Positions 56,072-64,000 of a stretch of 64,000 bases of DNA are shown here, one piece after another; position 1 is the first letter of the stretch; every line of letters begins with the position of its first letter. The translations under genes were made by a program, and so were the position numbers. The stretch covers positions 1 to 64,000 of the forward strand of contig CAZPEP010000027.1 of NCBI GenBank assembly GCA_964585685.1, in the 5' to 3' direction. This DNA comes from JALHVH01 sp964585685. Lineage in GTDB: Bacteria; Acidobacteriota; Aminicenantia; Aminicenantales; Saccharicenantaceae. Under the pieces are notes generated by a model. It did no database searches and was not told the origin of the DNA. It saw nothing but the letters and a program-made list of their open reading frames with translations.

Positions 56072-56707
56072 ATGAGTGCCGCGAAAAATGTCGACTGGAA
56101 CCTGTACCTTGTCGCAGACGTCAATTACGCCGAAGGAAGGGACCTCGTGTCCTTGATCAAGGAAGCCGTCCGGGGCGGGGTGACGATAGTCCAACTACGG
56201 GCCAAAGGCTTTGAAACGCGCAGGTTCCTCGAACTTGCGACCCGAATGGCCTCGGTCCTGAAAAGGCGCTCCGTCCCGCTCATCATCAACGATAGAGTGG
56301 ATATCGCTCTTGCCTGCGGGGCGGACGGCGTTCACCTGGGGCAGGACGACATGCCGCTCGACAAGGCCAGACAACTGCTCGGCAAATCGAAGATCATCGG
56401 CGTATCCGTGAATACTTTGAAAGAAACGCGGGAAGCCGAGCGGCTCGGGGCCGATTACATCGGCCTCGGGCCCATATACGCAACGACGACGAAGGACACC
56501 GACCTCCCTGTGCTCGGCCCGGAGGGGATTCGCCCGATGCGACAGAAGATCGGCATCCCGATCATCGCCATCGGCGGGATCAATTCCGGCAACGCAGCAG
56601 ATGTCATGAAGGCCGGGGCGGCAGGCATCGCCGTCGTCTCGGCCATCCTGGACGCCACCGACCCCCGCTCAGCCGCCGCGGAACTGAAGAAAGCTCTGTC
56701 GATCTAG
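56072..56707 (+). CDS. thiE: Thiamine-phosphate synthase
   Basis: Start at ATG 56072; 211 residues. TIM-barrel signatures: VTIVQLRAKGFETRRF, LIINDRVDIALACGADGVHL, GQDDMPLDKARQLLG, YIGLGPIYATTTKDTD and IAIGGINSGNAADVM, which together bind HMP-PP and the thiazole phosphate. It joins them to thiamine phosphate. No other thi gene and no THI riboswitch is visible here. Confidence 0.95.
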   Translation: MSAAKNVDWNLYLVADVNYAEGRDLVSLIKEAVRGGVTIVQLRAKGFETRRFLELATRMASVLKRRSVPLIINDRVDIALACGADGVHLGQDDMPLDKARQLLGKSKIIGVSVNTLKETREAERLGADYIGLGPIYATTTKDTDLPVLGPEGIRPMRQKIGIPIIAIGGINSGNAADVMKAGAAGIAVVSAILDATDPRSAAAELKKALSI

Positions 56708-56724
56708 GCCCCGAAGAAAGTGCG

Positions 56725-56762
56725 GACCAATGGAATTGGTCATTCGACCAACGCCATTGGTC
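56725..56762. promoter_or_regulatory. Two tandem 17-bp dyads spaced 21 bp
   Basis: GACCAATGGAATTGGTC (56725-56741) and GACCAACGCCATTGGTC (56746-56762). The centres are 21 bp apart, i.e. two helical turns. They begin 17 bases after the thiE stop. No T-run, so not a terminator. They look like a pair of sites for a dimeric DNA-binding protein. Confidence 0.55.
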
Positions 56763-57225
56763 AGCACTCTCCTGGATCAAACGCCCGCCTTCCGTTCCTC
56801 CGTCGTTCGAAGGGTAGCGCTCGCAGGCTGTTCGTCAGAGCTCCGGCGCGTTCCGTATCTGTCCGGACGGGCTCCCAATTTGTGTTCCGCTTTCTGCTTT
56901 CAATCTCCTGCCAGACGTTCATTCCCTGTGTTCGGGTTAGATCGCTGCGCGAAGGACGGAGGGGATATCCCGGACGAAGCCGTCGAGGGGCGAAGCGGGC
57001 ACGGTTCCCCGTCCGTAGGACGGGGAGAGCGAACCCGAGACCCGAGCGGATTTGGCAGGTTCGCTTCGAACGTGCGGGGGTTCCAAGGGGGGGCGCCCCC
57101 TTGGTCGCAGGGCGATAGCCCGAGAAAGGGAGGCGGAAACCGGCGGGTCCTCCCTCCAAGCCACTCGATGCGGGCAAATTCGCGACTTCAGGAGGGATGT
57201 CCCCGAGTCCTTCGAAGGCGATCCC
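56763..57225. other. Hairpin-rich non-coding stretch
   Basis: No credible gene. CCCCGTCC-GTA-GGACGGGG (57007-57025) and CCAAGGGGG-N4-CCCCCTTGG (57083-57104) are strong hairpins; several weaker ones lie between. Open frames on both strands are Arg/Pro-rich and look like noise. It could hold a structured RNA or be a dispersed repeat; no known RNA signature (RNase P, tmRNA, 6S, SRP) is seen. Confidence 0.35.
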
Positions 57226-57681
57226 TTAGGAGCGGCGGATGGTGATCGTCCGGGTATCGCCGGCGCCGGGTTCGATGGCGACGCGGATGCCCTCGACGGG
57301 GAACGGAAGCCGTTCGGCCCATTCGATGAGGACAACGCCTTCGTCTAAATAATCTTCCCACCCGAGGTCCATGATCTCGAATTCCTTCTCCAGCCGATAC
57401 AGGTCGATATGGAAGACGGGAACCCGACCCTTGTAAATGTTCACGAGTGTGTAAGATGGACTGCATACTCGGCTCGTGTCCGCGACACCGAGTCCAGCGG
57501 CCAGGCCTTTGGCGAAAACGGTCTTTCCAGCTCCCAACTCACCTGACAGGAGTACGACCTCCTTGCCCTTGAAGTCCGCGGCAAGCTCCTCAGCGGCCCG
57601 AATGGTTTCGTCCTCGGAACGAGAGATGATGACCCGGGCGGTGTCCGCCGCGTCAACGCTCTTTTTCGGTCGCGCCGTCAT
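57226..57681 (-). CDS. tsaE: tRNA N6-threonylcarbamoyladenosine ATPase TsaE
   Basis: 151 residues. Walker A LSGELGAGKTVFAKGLAAGL near 45, SPSYTLVNIYKG, FHIDLYRLEKEFEIMDLGWE and VVLIEWAERL are TsaE signatures. It drives t6A modification of tRNA with TsaB/TsaD. It overlaps the end of the nnr gene by 4 bases (ATGA), an order seen in many bacteria. Confidence 0.95.
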   Translation of the reverse strand: MTARPKKSVDAADTARVIISRSEDETIRAAEELAADFKGKEVVLLSGELGAGKTVFAKGLAAGLGVADTSRVCSPSYTLVNIYKGRVPVFHIDLYRLEKEFEIMDLGWEDYLDEGVVLIEWAERLPFPVEGIRVAIEPGAGDTRTITIRRS

Positions 57682-59231
57682 CGGCTTTCCAGATCCTTGA
57701 GCGCCTTCGGCAGGAACCGGATGATGTCCCCGGCGGTCAGGGCTTTTTCCCCAAGCGCATCCGCGCCCATATCTCCCGCAAGCCCGTGGGCATAGACGGC
57801 CGATACCGTCGCGGCCTCAATATCCCGCTCCTGGGCGATCTGGGACGCGATCATCCCGCCGAGCACGTCACCCGACCCTCCCGTGGCCATCCCGGGATTC
57901 CCCGTCGAATTGACGTGGACGCAGCCGTCGGGGCAGGCGACGAGCGTCCGGTGGCCCTTGAGGACGAGATGGACCTTATGGTCCGCGGCGAAGGATGTCG
58001 CAAGCCCGAGCCTGTCATCGAGAATCGCTTTCGTCGTCAGCCCCGTGAGACGCGCGAATTCGCCCGGGTGCGGAGTCAGCACCGCTGGGGCACGGAGCGC
58101 GGCCAGGATATCGGGTTTCGATGCGACGATGTTCAGGGCGTCGGCGTCGATGACCATCGGAACGCGGACACGGGGCAGGAGCGCGAGGACGAACTTGACG
58201 GTTTCGGAATGTGTGGAGATCCCCGGGCCGAGGAGCAGGGCGTCCTTCCCTTTCAGGAGTTCCAGGACTCGAGCCAGGCCTTTGCCGCTTATTGTCCCCT
58301 CAGGCGTCTCGGTCAGCGGCTCGGTCATCAGCTCGTCCATCGAGCGGGCGATCATCGGTAGACAACTCGCCGGCGTCGCCACCGTGACCAGGCCTGCGCC
58401 CATCTTCAGAGCGGCCTTCGCGGTCAGGGACGCCGCGCCGGTCTTTCCCCGGGATCCCCCGATGACAAGCACGTGGCCGTATGTGCCCTTGTGCGTGTCC
58501 GGCTCCCGCGCCGCAAAGAGCGGCAGGACGTCCTCGCGCTCGACAAGCTCAATCTTCAGGCGGGGGTCGTCGAACAGCGAGGGCGGGATGCCGATGGGCG
58601 CGACGAATAGCCTGCCGACATAATTCTCAGAGGGCGGAAGCACATGGGCGATCTTCGGCGCGGCCAGCGTGACCGTCAGGTCTGCCCTTACCGCCGGGCC
58701 GATGATAGCCGCGGTATCGGAGGAGAGCCCCGAGGGAATGTCCACGGCGGCCTTGAAGCCGGGCGCGGCATTGATATCCTCGATGACCCGGGCGAACAGG
58801 CCCTCGGCGGGCTTCGTCAGCCCGGTCCCGAATAGCGCGTCGACGATGAGGTCGGCCCGGTTTAGCGCCTTCTTGGACCTTTTCCAATCCTCCGGAGAAA
58901 GGACTTCGGCGATGGGAATGCCCATACTTAGGGCGATGCCCAGGTTGATGCCGGCGTCGCCCCGGACCTCGTCCTTCGACGCCAGAAGGAGGACGGAAGG
59001 CCGGAGGCCCATGTTGTGGAGGTGCCTCGCGACGACAAATCCGTCCCCGCCGTTGTTGCCCTTCCCCGCGACGACCACCACGTCCGCTTCCCCAAGCTCA
59101 TCAATGACGCGCGCCAGGACCTCGACGAACCGAATACCGGCGTTCTCCATCAGGACCGTCCCGGGGATGCCGAGATCCGCGATGGCCTTGCGGTCGATCT
59201 CCTTCATCTGGCCTGAGGTCAGGATCTTCAT
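57678..59231 (-). CDS. nnr: Bifunctional NAD(P)HX epimerase/dehydratase
   Basis: Start at ATG 59231 (GGAGGTGGGCCC before it); 517 residues. The N-terminal YjeF_N epimerase (1-215) has VLMENAGIRFVEVLAR and VVVAGKGNNGGDGFVVARHL. The C-terminal ADP-dependent dehydratase (about 235-515) has VIGGSRGKTGAASLTAKAAL, LLLGPGIST, VIDADALNIVA, VLTPHPGEFARLTGL and GMATGGSGDVLGGMIA. It repairs hydrated NADH/NADPH. Coupled to tsaE. Confidence 0.95.
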   Translation of the reverse strand: MKILTSGQMKEIDRKAIADLGIPGTVLMENAGIRFVEVLARVIDELGEADVVVVAGKGNNGGDGFVVARHLHNMGLRPSVLLLASKDEVRGDAGINLGIALSMGIPIAEVLSPEDWKRSKKALNRADLIVDALFGTGLTKPAEGLFARVIEDINAAPGFKAAVDIPSGLSSDTAAIIGPAVRADLTVTLAAPKIAHVLPPSENYVGRLFVAPIGIPPSLFDDPRLKIELVEREDVLPLFAAREPDTHKGTYGHVLVIGGSRGKTGAASLTAKAALKMGAGLVTVATPASCLPMIARSMDELMTEPLTETPEGTISGKGLARVLELLKGKDALLLGPGISTHSETVKFVLALLPRVRVPMVIDADALNIVASKPDILAALRAPAVLTPHPGEFARLTGLTTKAILDDRLGLATSFAADHKVHLVLKGHRTLVACPDGCVHVNSTGNPGMATGGSGDVLGGMIASQIAQERDIEAATVSAVYAHGLAGDMGADALGEKALTAGDIIRFLPKALKDLESR

Positions 59232-59338
59232 GGGCCCACCTCCTCCGGCATTGTAAACCAAAGAGCCCCGCGCCTCAACGGCCGGATATTGCGGGAACAC
59301 CGCCGGCATGCTATTTTGGACGGAAGCAGGAAAAACCC

Positions 59339-60667
59339 TTGAAAGACTCCGCCCGCCCGCTCAAGACCCGCGCGATCCTGCGCTATTGGCTGCCGCTCGA
59401 GGCGACGTGGCTGATGATGGCCGCCGAGGGCCCTTTCCTGGCCGCGCTCATCGCCCGTCTCGCCGACCCGAAGGCCAACCTCGCCGCCTACGGGGTCATC
59501 GCCTCGCTCGCCTGGATCGTCGAATCCCCTATCATGATGCTCCTCTCGGCGTCGAATTCCCTCGTCAGGGACGGCATCGCGTACCGGAAGTTCAAGCGGT
59601 TTTCCATGGCGATGAACGCGGCGGTCACGGCCGTGATGCTCGTGCTCCTGGCGCCGCCGGTCTTTTCCTTCGTGGCCCGCGGCGTCATCGGACTTCCGGC
59701 GGACGTCGCCGGGGTCTCGGCGCGCGCTATGACCTTCCTCGTCCTTTGGCCGGGGTCCATCGGCTTTCGCCGGTTCTACCAGGGCATCCTCATCCGCCGG
59801 GGCCGGCCGCGCGCCGTCACGGCCGGGACCATCATCCGCCTGTCAACGATGGCCGCCGTCGGCGCCGTCCTCGGCCTCGCCGGACGCATGGAAGGAGCGA
59901 GCGTCGGAGCCGCGGCGCTCGGGGCGGGAGTCTTCGCGGAAGCCGCCGCCTGCCGGTTCATGGCCCGGCGGTCGATCCGGGAGCTCAAGGCCATGCCCAA
60001 GGCCGATTGCCTCTTCGGCCGCGACCTGACCCGGTCCGAGATCGCCCGGTTCTGCTTTCCCCTCAGCCTGACTTCATTCCTTGCCCTGGCCATCAACCCC
60101 ATGACCACTTTTTTTCTCGGACGAAGCCGCTTCCCGCTAGAATCTCTGGCCGTCCTTCCCGTCATATCCTCCTTGGCCTTCCTATTCAGGACCTGCGGCA
60201 TCGCCTGCCAAGAGGTCTCCATCGCTCTGCTCGGCGACCGGGGCGAGCATTATCGGGTTCTCCGGGGATTCGCCGAAAAGGTCGGCCTCCTGGCATCTGC
60301 GGGCCTGGCTCTGGTCCTGTTCACTCCGCTCGCAGACGCCTACCTCAAAGGCCTCTCGGGGCTGTCGGCGGAAATGGCCCGATTCGCGTTATGGCCGGCG
60401 CGTATCATGGTCGTTCTCCCCTTCCTCGAAGCCCTGACCGCGTTCCAGCGGGGCTTCCTCGTCCGGGCCCGCGAGACGTGGCCGCTGGTCAAGAGCGTGG
60501 CCGCCCAGATTTTCATCGTTGTGGCGATCCTCTGGGTCGCGGTCATGCCCCTCCGCCTGGTCGGCGCCCTAGCCGCCGGGGTAGCGCTCGTCGCGGGTGC
60601 CTCCGCCACCGCCGCCGTGCTGGCCCTGTACTCCCGCCGTCATCGGGCGGCCAGCCCGACAAACTGA
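59339..60667 (+). CDS. MATE-like/flippase-like membrane exporter
   Basis: 442 residues with about 12 membrane helices. The TTG start (59339) has only a weak CAGGAAAAA before it. LPLEATWLMMAAEGPFLAAL and WPGSIGFRRFYQGILIRRGR, with a second half repeating the same plan (FCFPLSLTSFLALAINPMTT), indicate the MATE/MVF/ankylosis superfamily. Substrate unknown: drug, lipid-linked sugar or pyrophosphate are possible. Divergent from nnr. Confidence 0.75.
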   Translation: MKDSARPLKTRAILRYWLPLEATWLMMAAEGPFLAALIARLADPKANLAAYGVIASLAWIVESPIMMLLSASNSLVRDGIAYRKFKRFSMAMNAAVTAVMLVLLAPPVFSFVARGVIGLPADVAGVSARAMTFLVLWPGSIGFRRFYQGILIRRGRPRAVTAGTIIRLSTMAAVGAVLGLAGRMEGASVGAAALGAGVFAEAAACRFMARRSIRELKAMPKADCLFGRDLTRSEIARFCFPLSLTSFLALAINPMTTFFLGRSRFPLESLAVLPVISSLAFLFRTCGIACQEVSIALLGDRGEHYRVLRGFAEKVGLLASAGLALVLFTPLADAYLKGLSGLSAEMARFALWPARIMVVLPFLEALTAFQRGFLVRARETWPLVKSVAAQIFIVVAILWVAVMPLRLVGALAAGVALVAGASATAAVLALYSRRHRAASPTN

Positions 60668-60736
60668 AAGACTTGGTTGACGCCGATCAGCCGCCGGGAT
60701 TATCATCATTCCATCATTTATGCGAGGAGTGTCTTC

Positions 60737-62095
60737 ATGAATTTTCGCAGTCTATCCTTTCCCGAAGCGCCTCTGATTCGCGTCGAGCCGCCCGGCCCGC
60801 GATCGCAGGATTACCTGCAATTCCAGCGGACACATGAGAGCAGCGCCATATCCTACCCGCGCGGGATGCCCATGGCCCTCCGTCGCGGCCGCGGGGCGAC
60901 GGTTGAGGACGTGGACGGCAACATCTACATCGATTTTTTCGCCGGGGCCGGGGTTCTGAACGTCGGCCACGCCAATCCGGACGTAATCGCCGCGGCCAAG
61001 GCCCAGATCGATGACCTGACCCACACCCTCGACATTCCGAGTCCGCCGCGCCGGGCCTTGGTGGAAAAGCTCCGCACCGTGCTCCCTCCGGAGCTGACCC
61101 GCTGTCTCTTCGGCGGTCCCACCGGCTCGGATGCCGTCGAATCGGCCATGAAGCTGGCCAAGTTCAACACCGGCCGGCCGGGAATGATCGCTTTCGAAGG
61201 CTCCTACCACGGAATGACTGCGGGCGCGCTCTCGTTGACGAGCGGGCGGAGCTTCCGGCAGGGATTCCTCCCCCTGCTGGGCGAGATCCATTTCCTCCCT
61301 TACGCCTATTGCTACCGGTGCGCCTTCGGCCGAAAGGCAGGGGCCTGCGATCTCGAATGCGCCGCTTTCATCGAGCACGTCCTCGACGATCCTCATTCCG
61401 GAGTGGGTCGGCCGGCCGCGGTCATTGTCGAGGCCGTCCAGGGCGAGGGAGGGACCATCGTCCCGCCCCGGGAATTCCTGCCGCGGGTGTATGAATCCTG
61501 CCGCCGGCATGAGGTCCTTCTCATCGACGACGAGGTTCAGGCCGGATTCGGCCGTACGGGGAGGATGTTCGCTTTCGAACATACGGACACCGTCCCCGAC
61601 ATCTGTGTCATGAGCAAGGCGCTCGGCGGGGCGGGTTTTCCCATTTCGGGAATCGCTTACCGGGAAAAGCTGGACACGTTTCCGCCGGGCAAGCACATCG
61701 GCACTTTTCGCGGGAACATCACCGCCTACGCGGCCGGCGCCGCCGCCCTGGATTTCATGGCCCGGACGGACCTGGTCGGTCACGCGGCCGGGCTCGGGGA
61801 ATGGATGTTGAGCCGACTCAAGGAGTTGGAGAGGGATTCGCCGTTTATCGGCGAAGCCCGGGGCCTCGGGCTCATGCTGGGGGTGGAGTTCGTCAAGGAC
61901 AAGGCAACAAAAGCCCCCGCGCCCGAACTGGCTAAAGCAGTCCGCACGTTCTGTCACAAGCGCGGCCTCCTCATCGAGATCGGCGGCCATTATGACAACG
62001 TGGCCCGCTTCCTGCCGCCGCTGGTCATCACCCGGGACTTGGCCGAGAAGGGTTTGGAAATATTCGCCGACGCCGTCCGGCAATCCGCGCCGTAG
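60737..62095 (+). CDS. Class III PLP aminotransferase (Thermococcales racemase/GABA-AT-like)
   Basis: Start at ATG 60737; 452 residues. GPTGSDAVESAMKLAKFNTG binds the PLP phosphate, SYHGMTAGALSLTSGR, LIDDEVQAGFGRTGRMFAFE (Asp for PLP N1) and Schiff-base Lys in CVMSKALGGAGFPIS near 295. The insert YCYRCAFGRKAGACDLECAA resembles the Cys-containing loop of archaeal omega-aminotransferases and amino-acid racemases. Likely substrates: ornithine, 2,4-diaminobutyrate or 4-aminobutyrate, or amino-acid racemisation. Confidence 0.88.
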   Translation: MNFRSLSFPEAPLIRVEPPGPRSQDYLQFQRTHESSAISYPRGMPMALRRGRGATVEDVDGNIYIDFFAGAGVLNVGHANPDVIAAAKAQIDDLTHTLDIPSPPRRALVEKLRTVLPPELTRCLFGGPTGSDAVESAMKLAKFNTGRPGMIAFEGSYHGMTAGALSLTSGRSFRQGFLPLLGEIHFLPYAYCYRCAFGRKAGACDLECAAFIEHVLDDPHSGVGRPAAVIVEAVQGEGGTIVPPREFLPRVYESCRRHEVLLIDDEVQAGFGRTGRMFAFEHTDTVPDICVMSKALGGAGFPISGIAYREKLDTFPPGKHIGTFRGNITAYAAGAAALDFMARTDLVGHAAGLGEWMLSRLKELERDSPFIGEARGLGLMLGVEFVKDKATKAPAPELAKAVRTFCHKRGLLIEIGGHYDNVARFLPPLVITRDLAEKGLEIFADAVRQSAP

Positions 62096-62209
62096 CCGGG
62101 CCTTCACTCCCGCTGCCGCGAGGCGTCCGCATTTCCTTGTAAACGACCGGAATATATGCTAATTTGAATTGGTTTTTCATAACGGGAACACCCCCCAAGG
62201 AGGTTTTTT

Positions 62210-63211
62210 ATGGGCATCAAGATCGGTATCAACGGATTCGGCCGCATCGGCCGCAACTTTCTCCGGGCCTCGGCCGGCGATCCGGCCATCGAGATCGTCG
62301 CGACGAACGATATCACCGACGCCAAGACGCTGGCCCACCTGCTGAAATACGACTCCGTCCTGGGCGGCTTCAAGGGCACGGTCTCAATCGACGGCGACGC
62401 TATCGTCGTCGACGGCCGCAGGATCAAGGTCCTGGCCGAGAAGGAAGTCGGCAAGCTCCCCTGGAGAGACCTCGGTGTCGAGGTCGTCATCGAATCCACA
62501 GGGAAATACACCAAGCGGCCGGACGTCATTCAGCACATCGAGAAGGGCGGCGCGAAGAAGGTCGTGGTCTCCGCCCCCGCCGCCGACCCGGACGCCACCA
62601 TCGTCATGGGCGTCAACGAGAAGACCTACGACCCAGCAAGACACCACATCCTCTCGAACGCCTCCTGCACGACGAACTGCCTCGCCCCCGTCGCCAAGGT
62701 TCTCCACGAGACCTGGGGCATCGAGAAGGCTTTTATGACGACCATCCACTCCTACACCAACGACCAGAAGATCCTGGATGCCCCCCACAAGGACCTGCGC
62801 CGGGCCCGGGCCGCCGCCGTGTCCCAGATCCCGACCACGACCGGCGCCGCCAAGGCCGTCGGGCTGGTCCTGCCCGAGCTTAAGGGCAGGATCGACGGCA
62901 TCGCCATCCGGATCCCGACCCCTAACGTCTCGCTCGTCGACCTCGTCGCCGTCCTCAAGGCGAAGGCCACGGCCGAGGAGATCAACGCGGCCATGCAGAA
63001 GGCCTCCGAGGGCGCCCTCAAGGGCATCCTCGCCTATACGGACGAGCCGCTTGTTTCGGCGGATTTCATGTCCAACCCCAACTCCGCGATCGTCGACGGC
63101 CTATCCACGAAGGTCCTGGGCGACAACCTGGTCAAGGTCCTGGCCTGGTACGACAACGAGTGGGGCTATTCCTGCCGGCTCGTCGACCTCGTCAAGTACA
63201 TCGCGAAGTAG
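62210..63211 (+). CDS. gap: Glyceraldehyde-3-phosphate dehydrogenase (type I)
   Basis: 333 residues. GINGFGRIGRNFLR binds NAD, SNASCTTNCLAPVAK holds the catalytic Cys near 152, and HSYTNDQKILDAPHKDLRRA and WYDNEWGYSCRLVDLV complete the type I pattern. It converts glyceraldehyde-3-phosphate to 1,3-bisphosphoglycerate. Strong AAGGAGG six bases before ATG. The next gene is pgk, the following step of glycolysis. Confidence 0.97.
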   Translation: MGIKIGINGFGRIGRNFLRASAGDPAIEIVATNDITDAKTLAHLLKYDSVLGGFKGTVSIDGDAIVVDGRRIKVLAEKEVGKLPWRDLGVEVVIESTGKYTKRPDVIQHIEKGGAKKVVVSAPAADPDATIVMGVNEKTYDPARHHILSNASCTTNCLAPVAKVLHETWGIEKAFMTTIHSYTNDQKILDAPHKDLRRARAAAVSQIPTTTGAAKAVGLVLPELKGRIDGIAIRIPTPNVSLVDLVAVLKAKATAEEINAAMQKASEGALKGILAYTDEPLVSADFMSNPNSAIVDGLSTKVLGDNLVKVLAWYDNEWGYSCRLVDLVKYIAK

Positions 63212-63218
63212 GCTAGCC

Positions 63219-64000
63219 TTGAGATCCATCGAAGAGCTGGACGTCAGGGGCAAACGGGTCTTCCTCAGGGTGGACTTCAACGTCCCCCTGAACGAGCTGG
63301 AAGAGATCCGCGACGACACGCGCATCCGGGCTTCCCTCCCCACGATCAAGGACCTCCTCGGCCGCGGGGCGAAACTCGTCGTCGCCTCCCACCTCGGCAG
63401 ACCGAAGGGCAAGGTGGACCCGAAAATGAGCCTCAAACCGGCCTCGGCCCGCCTCGCCGAGCTCATCCCGAACAAGGTTACCCAGGCCCCCGACGTCGTC
63501 GGGCCCGAGGTCACCCGGCTCAAGAAGGAGCTCGGGGCGGGCGAGGTGCTTGTCCTCGAGAACGTGCGCTTCATCAAGGCCGAAACGGACAACGATGACG
63601 CCTTCGCCGGACAGCTGGCCGAGGACATCGACGTCTACGTCAACGATGCATTCGGCTCCTGCCACCGCGCCCACGCCTCGGTCGAGGCCATCGCGAAGTT
63701 CGTCCCGGTCAAGGCCGCCGGATATCTCCTCAAGAAGGAAGCGGATTACCTCCGAAAGGCCGTCCATGCGCCCGCCAAGCCCTACGTTGCCGTCCTCGGC
63801 GGAGCCAAGGTCGAGGACAAGATCCCCGTCATCGAGAACCTGCTGAACAAGGCCGACGACATCCTCATCGGCGGGGCCATGGCCTACACCTTTCTCAAGG
63901 CCAAGGGAGAGGACGTGGGCAAGTCCCTCGTCGAGGATGACAAGAAGGACATCGCCCTGAAGATCCTGGCTAAGGCCGCCGAAAAGAAGGTGAACTTCCT
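63219..64000 (+). CDS. pgk: Phosphoglycerate kinase, N-terminal part, cut by window edge
   Basis: Starts at TTG 63219, 7 bases after the gap stop; the frame runs off the window after 260 codons of an expected 390-400. FLRVDFNVPLNELEEIRDDT, VVASHLGRPKG, LVLENVRFIKAETDNDDAFA, VNDAFGSCHRAHAS and VAVLGGAKVEDKI are Pgk signatures, with the substrate Arg/His residues intact. It makes ATP and 3-phosphoglycerate. No own ribosome site is clear, suggesting coupling to gap. Confidence 0.97.
   Translation, partial: MRSIEELDVRGKRVFLRVDFNVPLNELEEIRDDTRIRASLPTIKDLLGRGAKLVVASHLGRPKGKVDPKMSLKPASARLAELIPNKVTQAPDVVGPEVTRLKKELGAGEVLVLENVRFIKAETDNDDAFAGQLAEDIDVYVNDAFGSCHRAHASVEAIAKFVPVKAAGYLLKKEADYLRKAVHAPAKPYVAVLGGAKVEDKIPVIENLLNKADDILIGGAMAYTFLKAKGEDVGKSLVEDDKKDIALKILAKAAEKKVNF

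Noticed and set aside
56761..57177. 138-aa minus-strand frame in the hairpin-rich gap
   Set aside because: Arg/Pro-rich, no ribosome site and interrupted by strong hairpins; not supported as a gene.
59308..60837. 509-aa Arg/Pro-rich plus-strand reading frame overlapping the MATE-like gene
   Set aside because: Its composition is that of a shifted frame of a high-GC gene; the 442-aa frame has clear membrane helices and family motifs.
1..64000. CRISPR array
   Set aside because: No series of regularly spaced identical repeats was seen on reading through the window.

Overview
The window is high-GC bacterial chromosome. Gene content (long TonB-dependent receptors with an N-terminal carboxypeptidase-regulatory-like domain, secreted KNH-like beta-sandwich proteins, a Lmo0937-type mini membrane protein, a DUF6600-type relic, FHA/cyclase and Ser/Thr kinase signalling, a Thermococcales-like class III aminotransferase) suggests the Acidobacteriota/Candidatus Aminicenantes neighbourhood. 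That placement is inference from gene style; there is no rRNA in the window. Vegetative promoters are easy to see and follow TTGACA-N16/18-TATNNT. Three good sigma-54 (-24/-12) sites are also present.

Layout. 1-3.2 kb: end of hypE, a secreted (alpha/alpha)6 glycosidase and a decayed DUF6600-like gene. 3.3-7.4 kb: a sigma-54 controlled envelope cluster (Lmo0937-type peptide, C39 peptidase with TPR, two small membrane proteins, an NtrC-type activator, an unknown 127-aa protein). 7.5-14 kb: an RRM RNA-binding protein, then a minus-strand operon (ribbon-helix-helix protein, sat, an alkaline-phosphatase-superfamily enzyme, cysC, a UDP-sugar 4-epimerase, UDP-glucose dehydrogenase) that makes activated sulfate and UDP-uronic acid, as expected for a sulfated polysaccharide. 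14.1-20.2 kb: a conserved housekeeping operon phoH-pgpH-ybeY-corC-era, then tRNA-His.

20.4-37 kb: an accessory region beginning right after tRNA-His. It holds a MITE-like repeat (one copy with both terminal inverted repeats, one half copy), a duplicated promoter/leader, an AT-richer GIY-YIG/NUMOD endonuclease, a small Cys-rich RiPP-precursor-like gene, two secreted KNH-like proteins, fragments of an IS481-like element at two places, a DNA methyltransferase scrap fused to a transposase scrap, a second GIY-YIG gene and an RRM gene tail. Between these lie intact metabolic genes: a lipoprotein protein-arginine deiminase, an ornithine cyclodeaminase/mu-crystallin homologue, DUF3795, a quinone oxidoreductase, DUF2461 and a SnoaL-like protein.

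36.7-49.4 kb: regulation and surface: a Fis-type protein, a LytS/LytTR two-component pair, a TonB-dependent receptor with a very good sigma-54 promoter, an FHA-GAF-adenylate cyclase and Ser/Thr kinase pair (the kinase apparently starting at ACG), a repeat lipoprotein-like protein and a membrane M28 peptidase. 49.4-64 kb: a gene graveyard spot, a TetR-alpha-oxoamine synthase (serine palmitoyltransferase-like) operon, a GH3 lipoprotein, purine uptake and salvage (NCS2 permease, apt), thiE, tsaE-nnr, a MATE-like exporter, a class III aminotransferase, gap and the start of pgk.

Most unusual items: the Cys-rich peptide gene at 25.3 kb, the MITE-like pair carrying a length-conserved short reading frame, the paired 17-bp dyads at 56.7 kb spaced two helical turns apart, the coherent sigma-54 sites, and the ACG start of the kinase.
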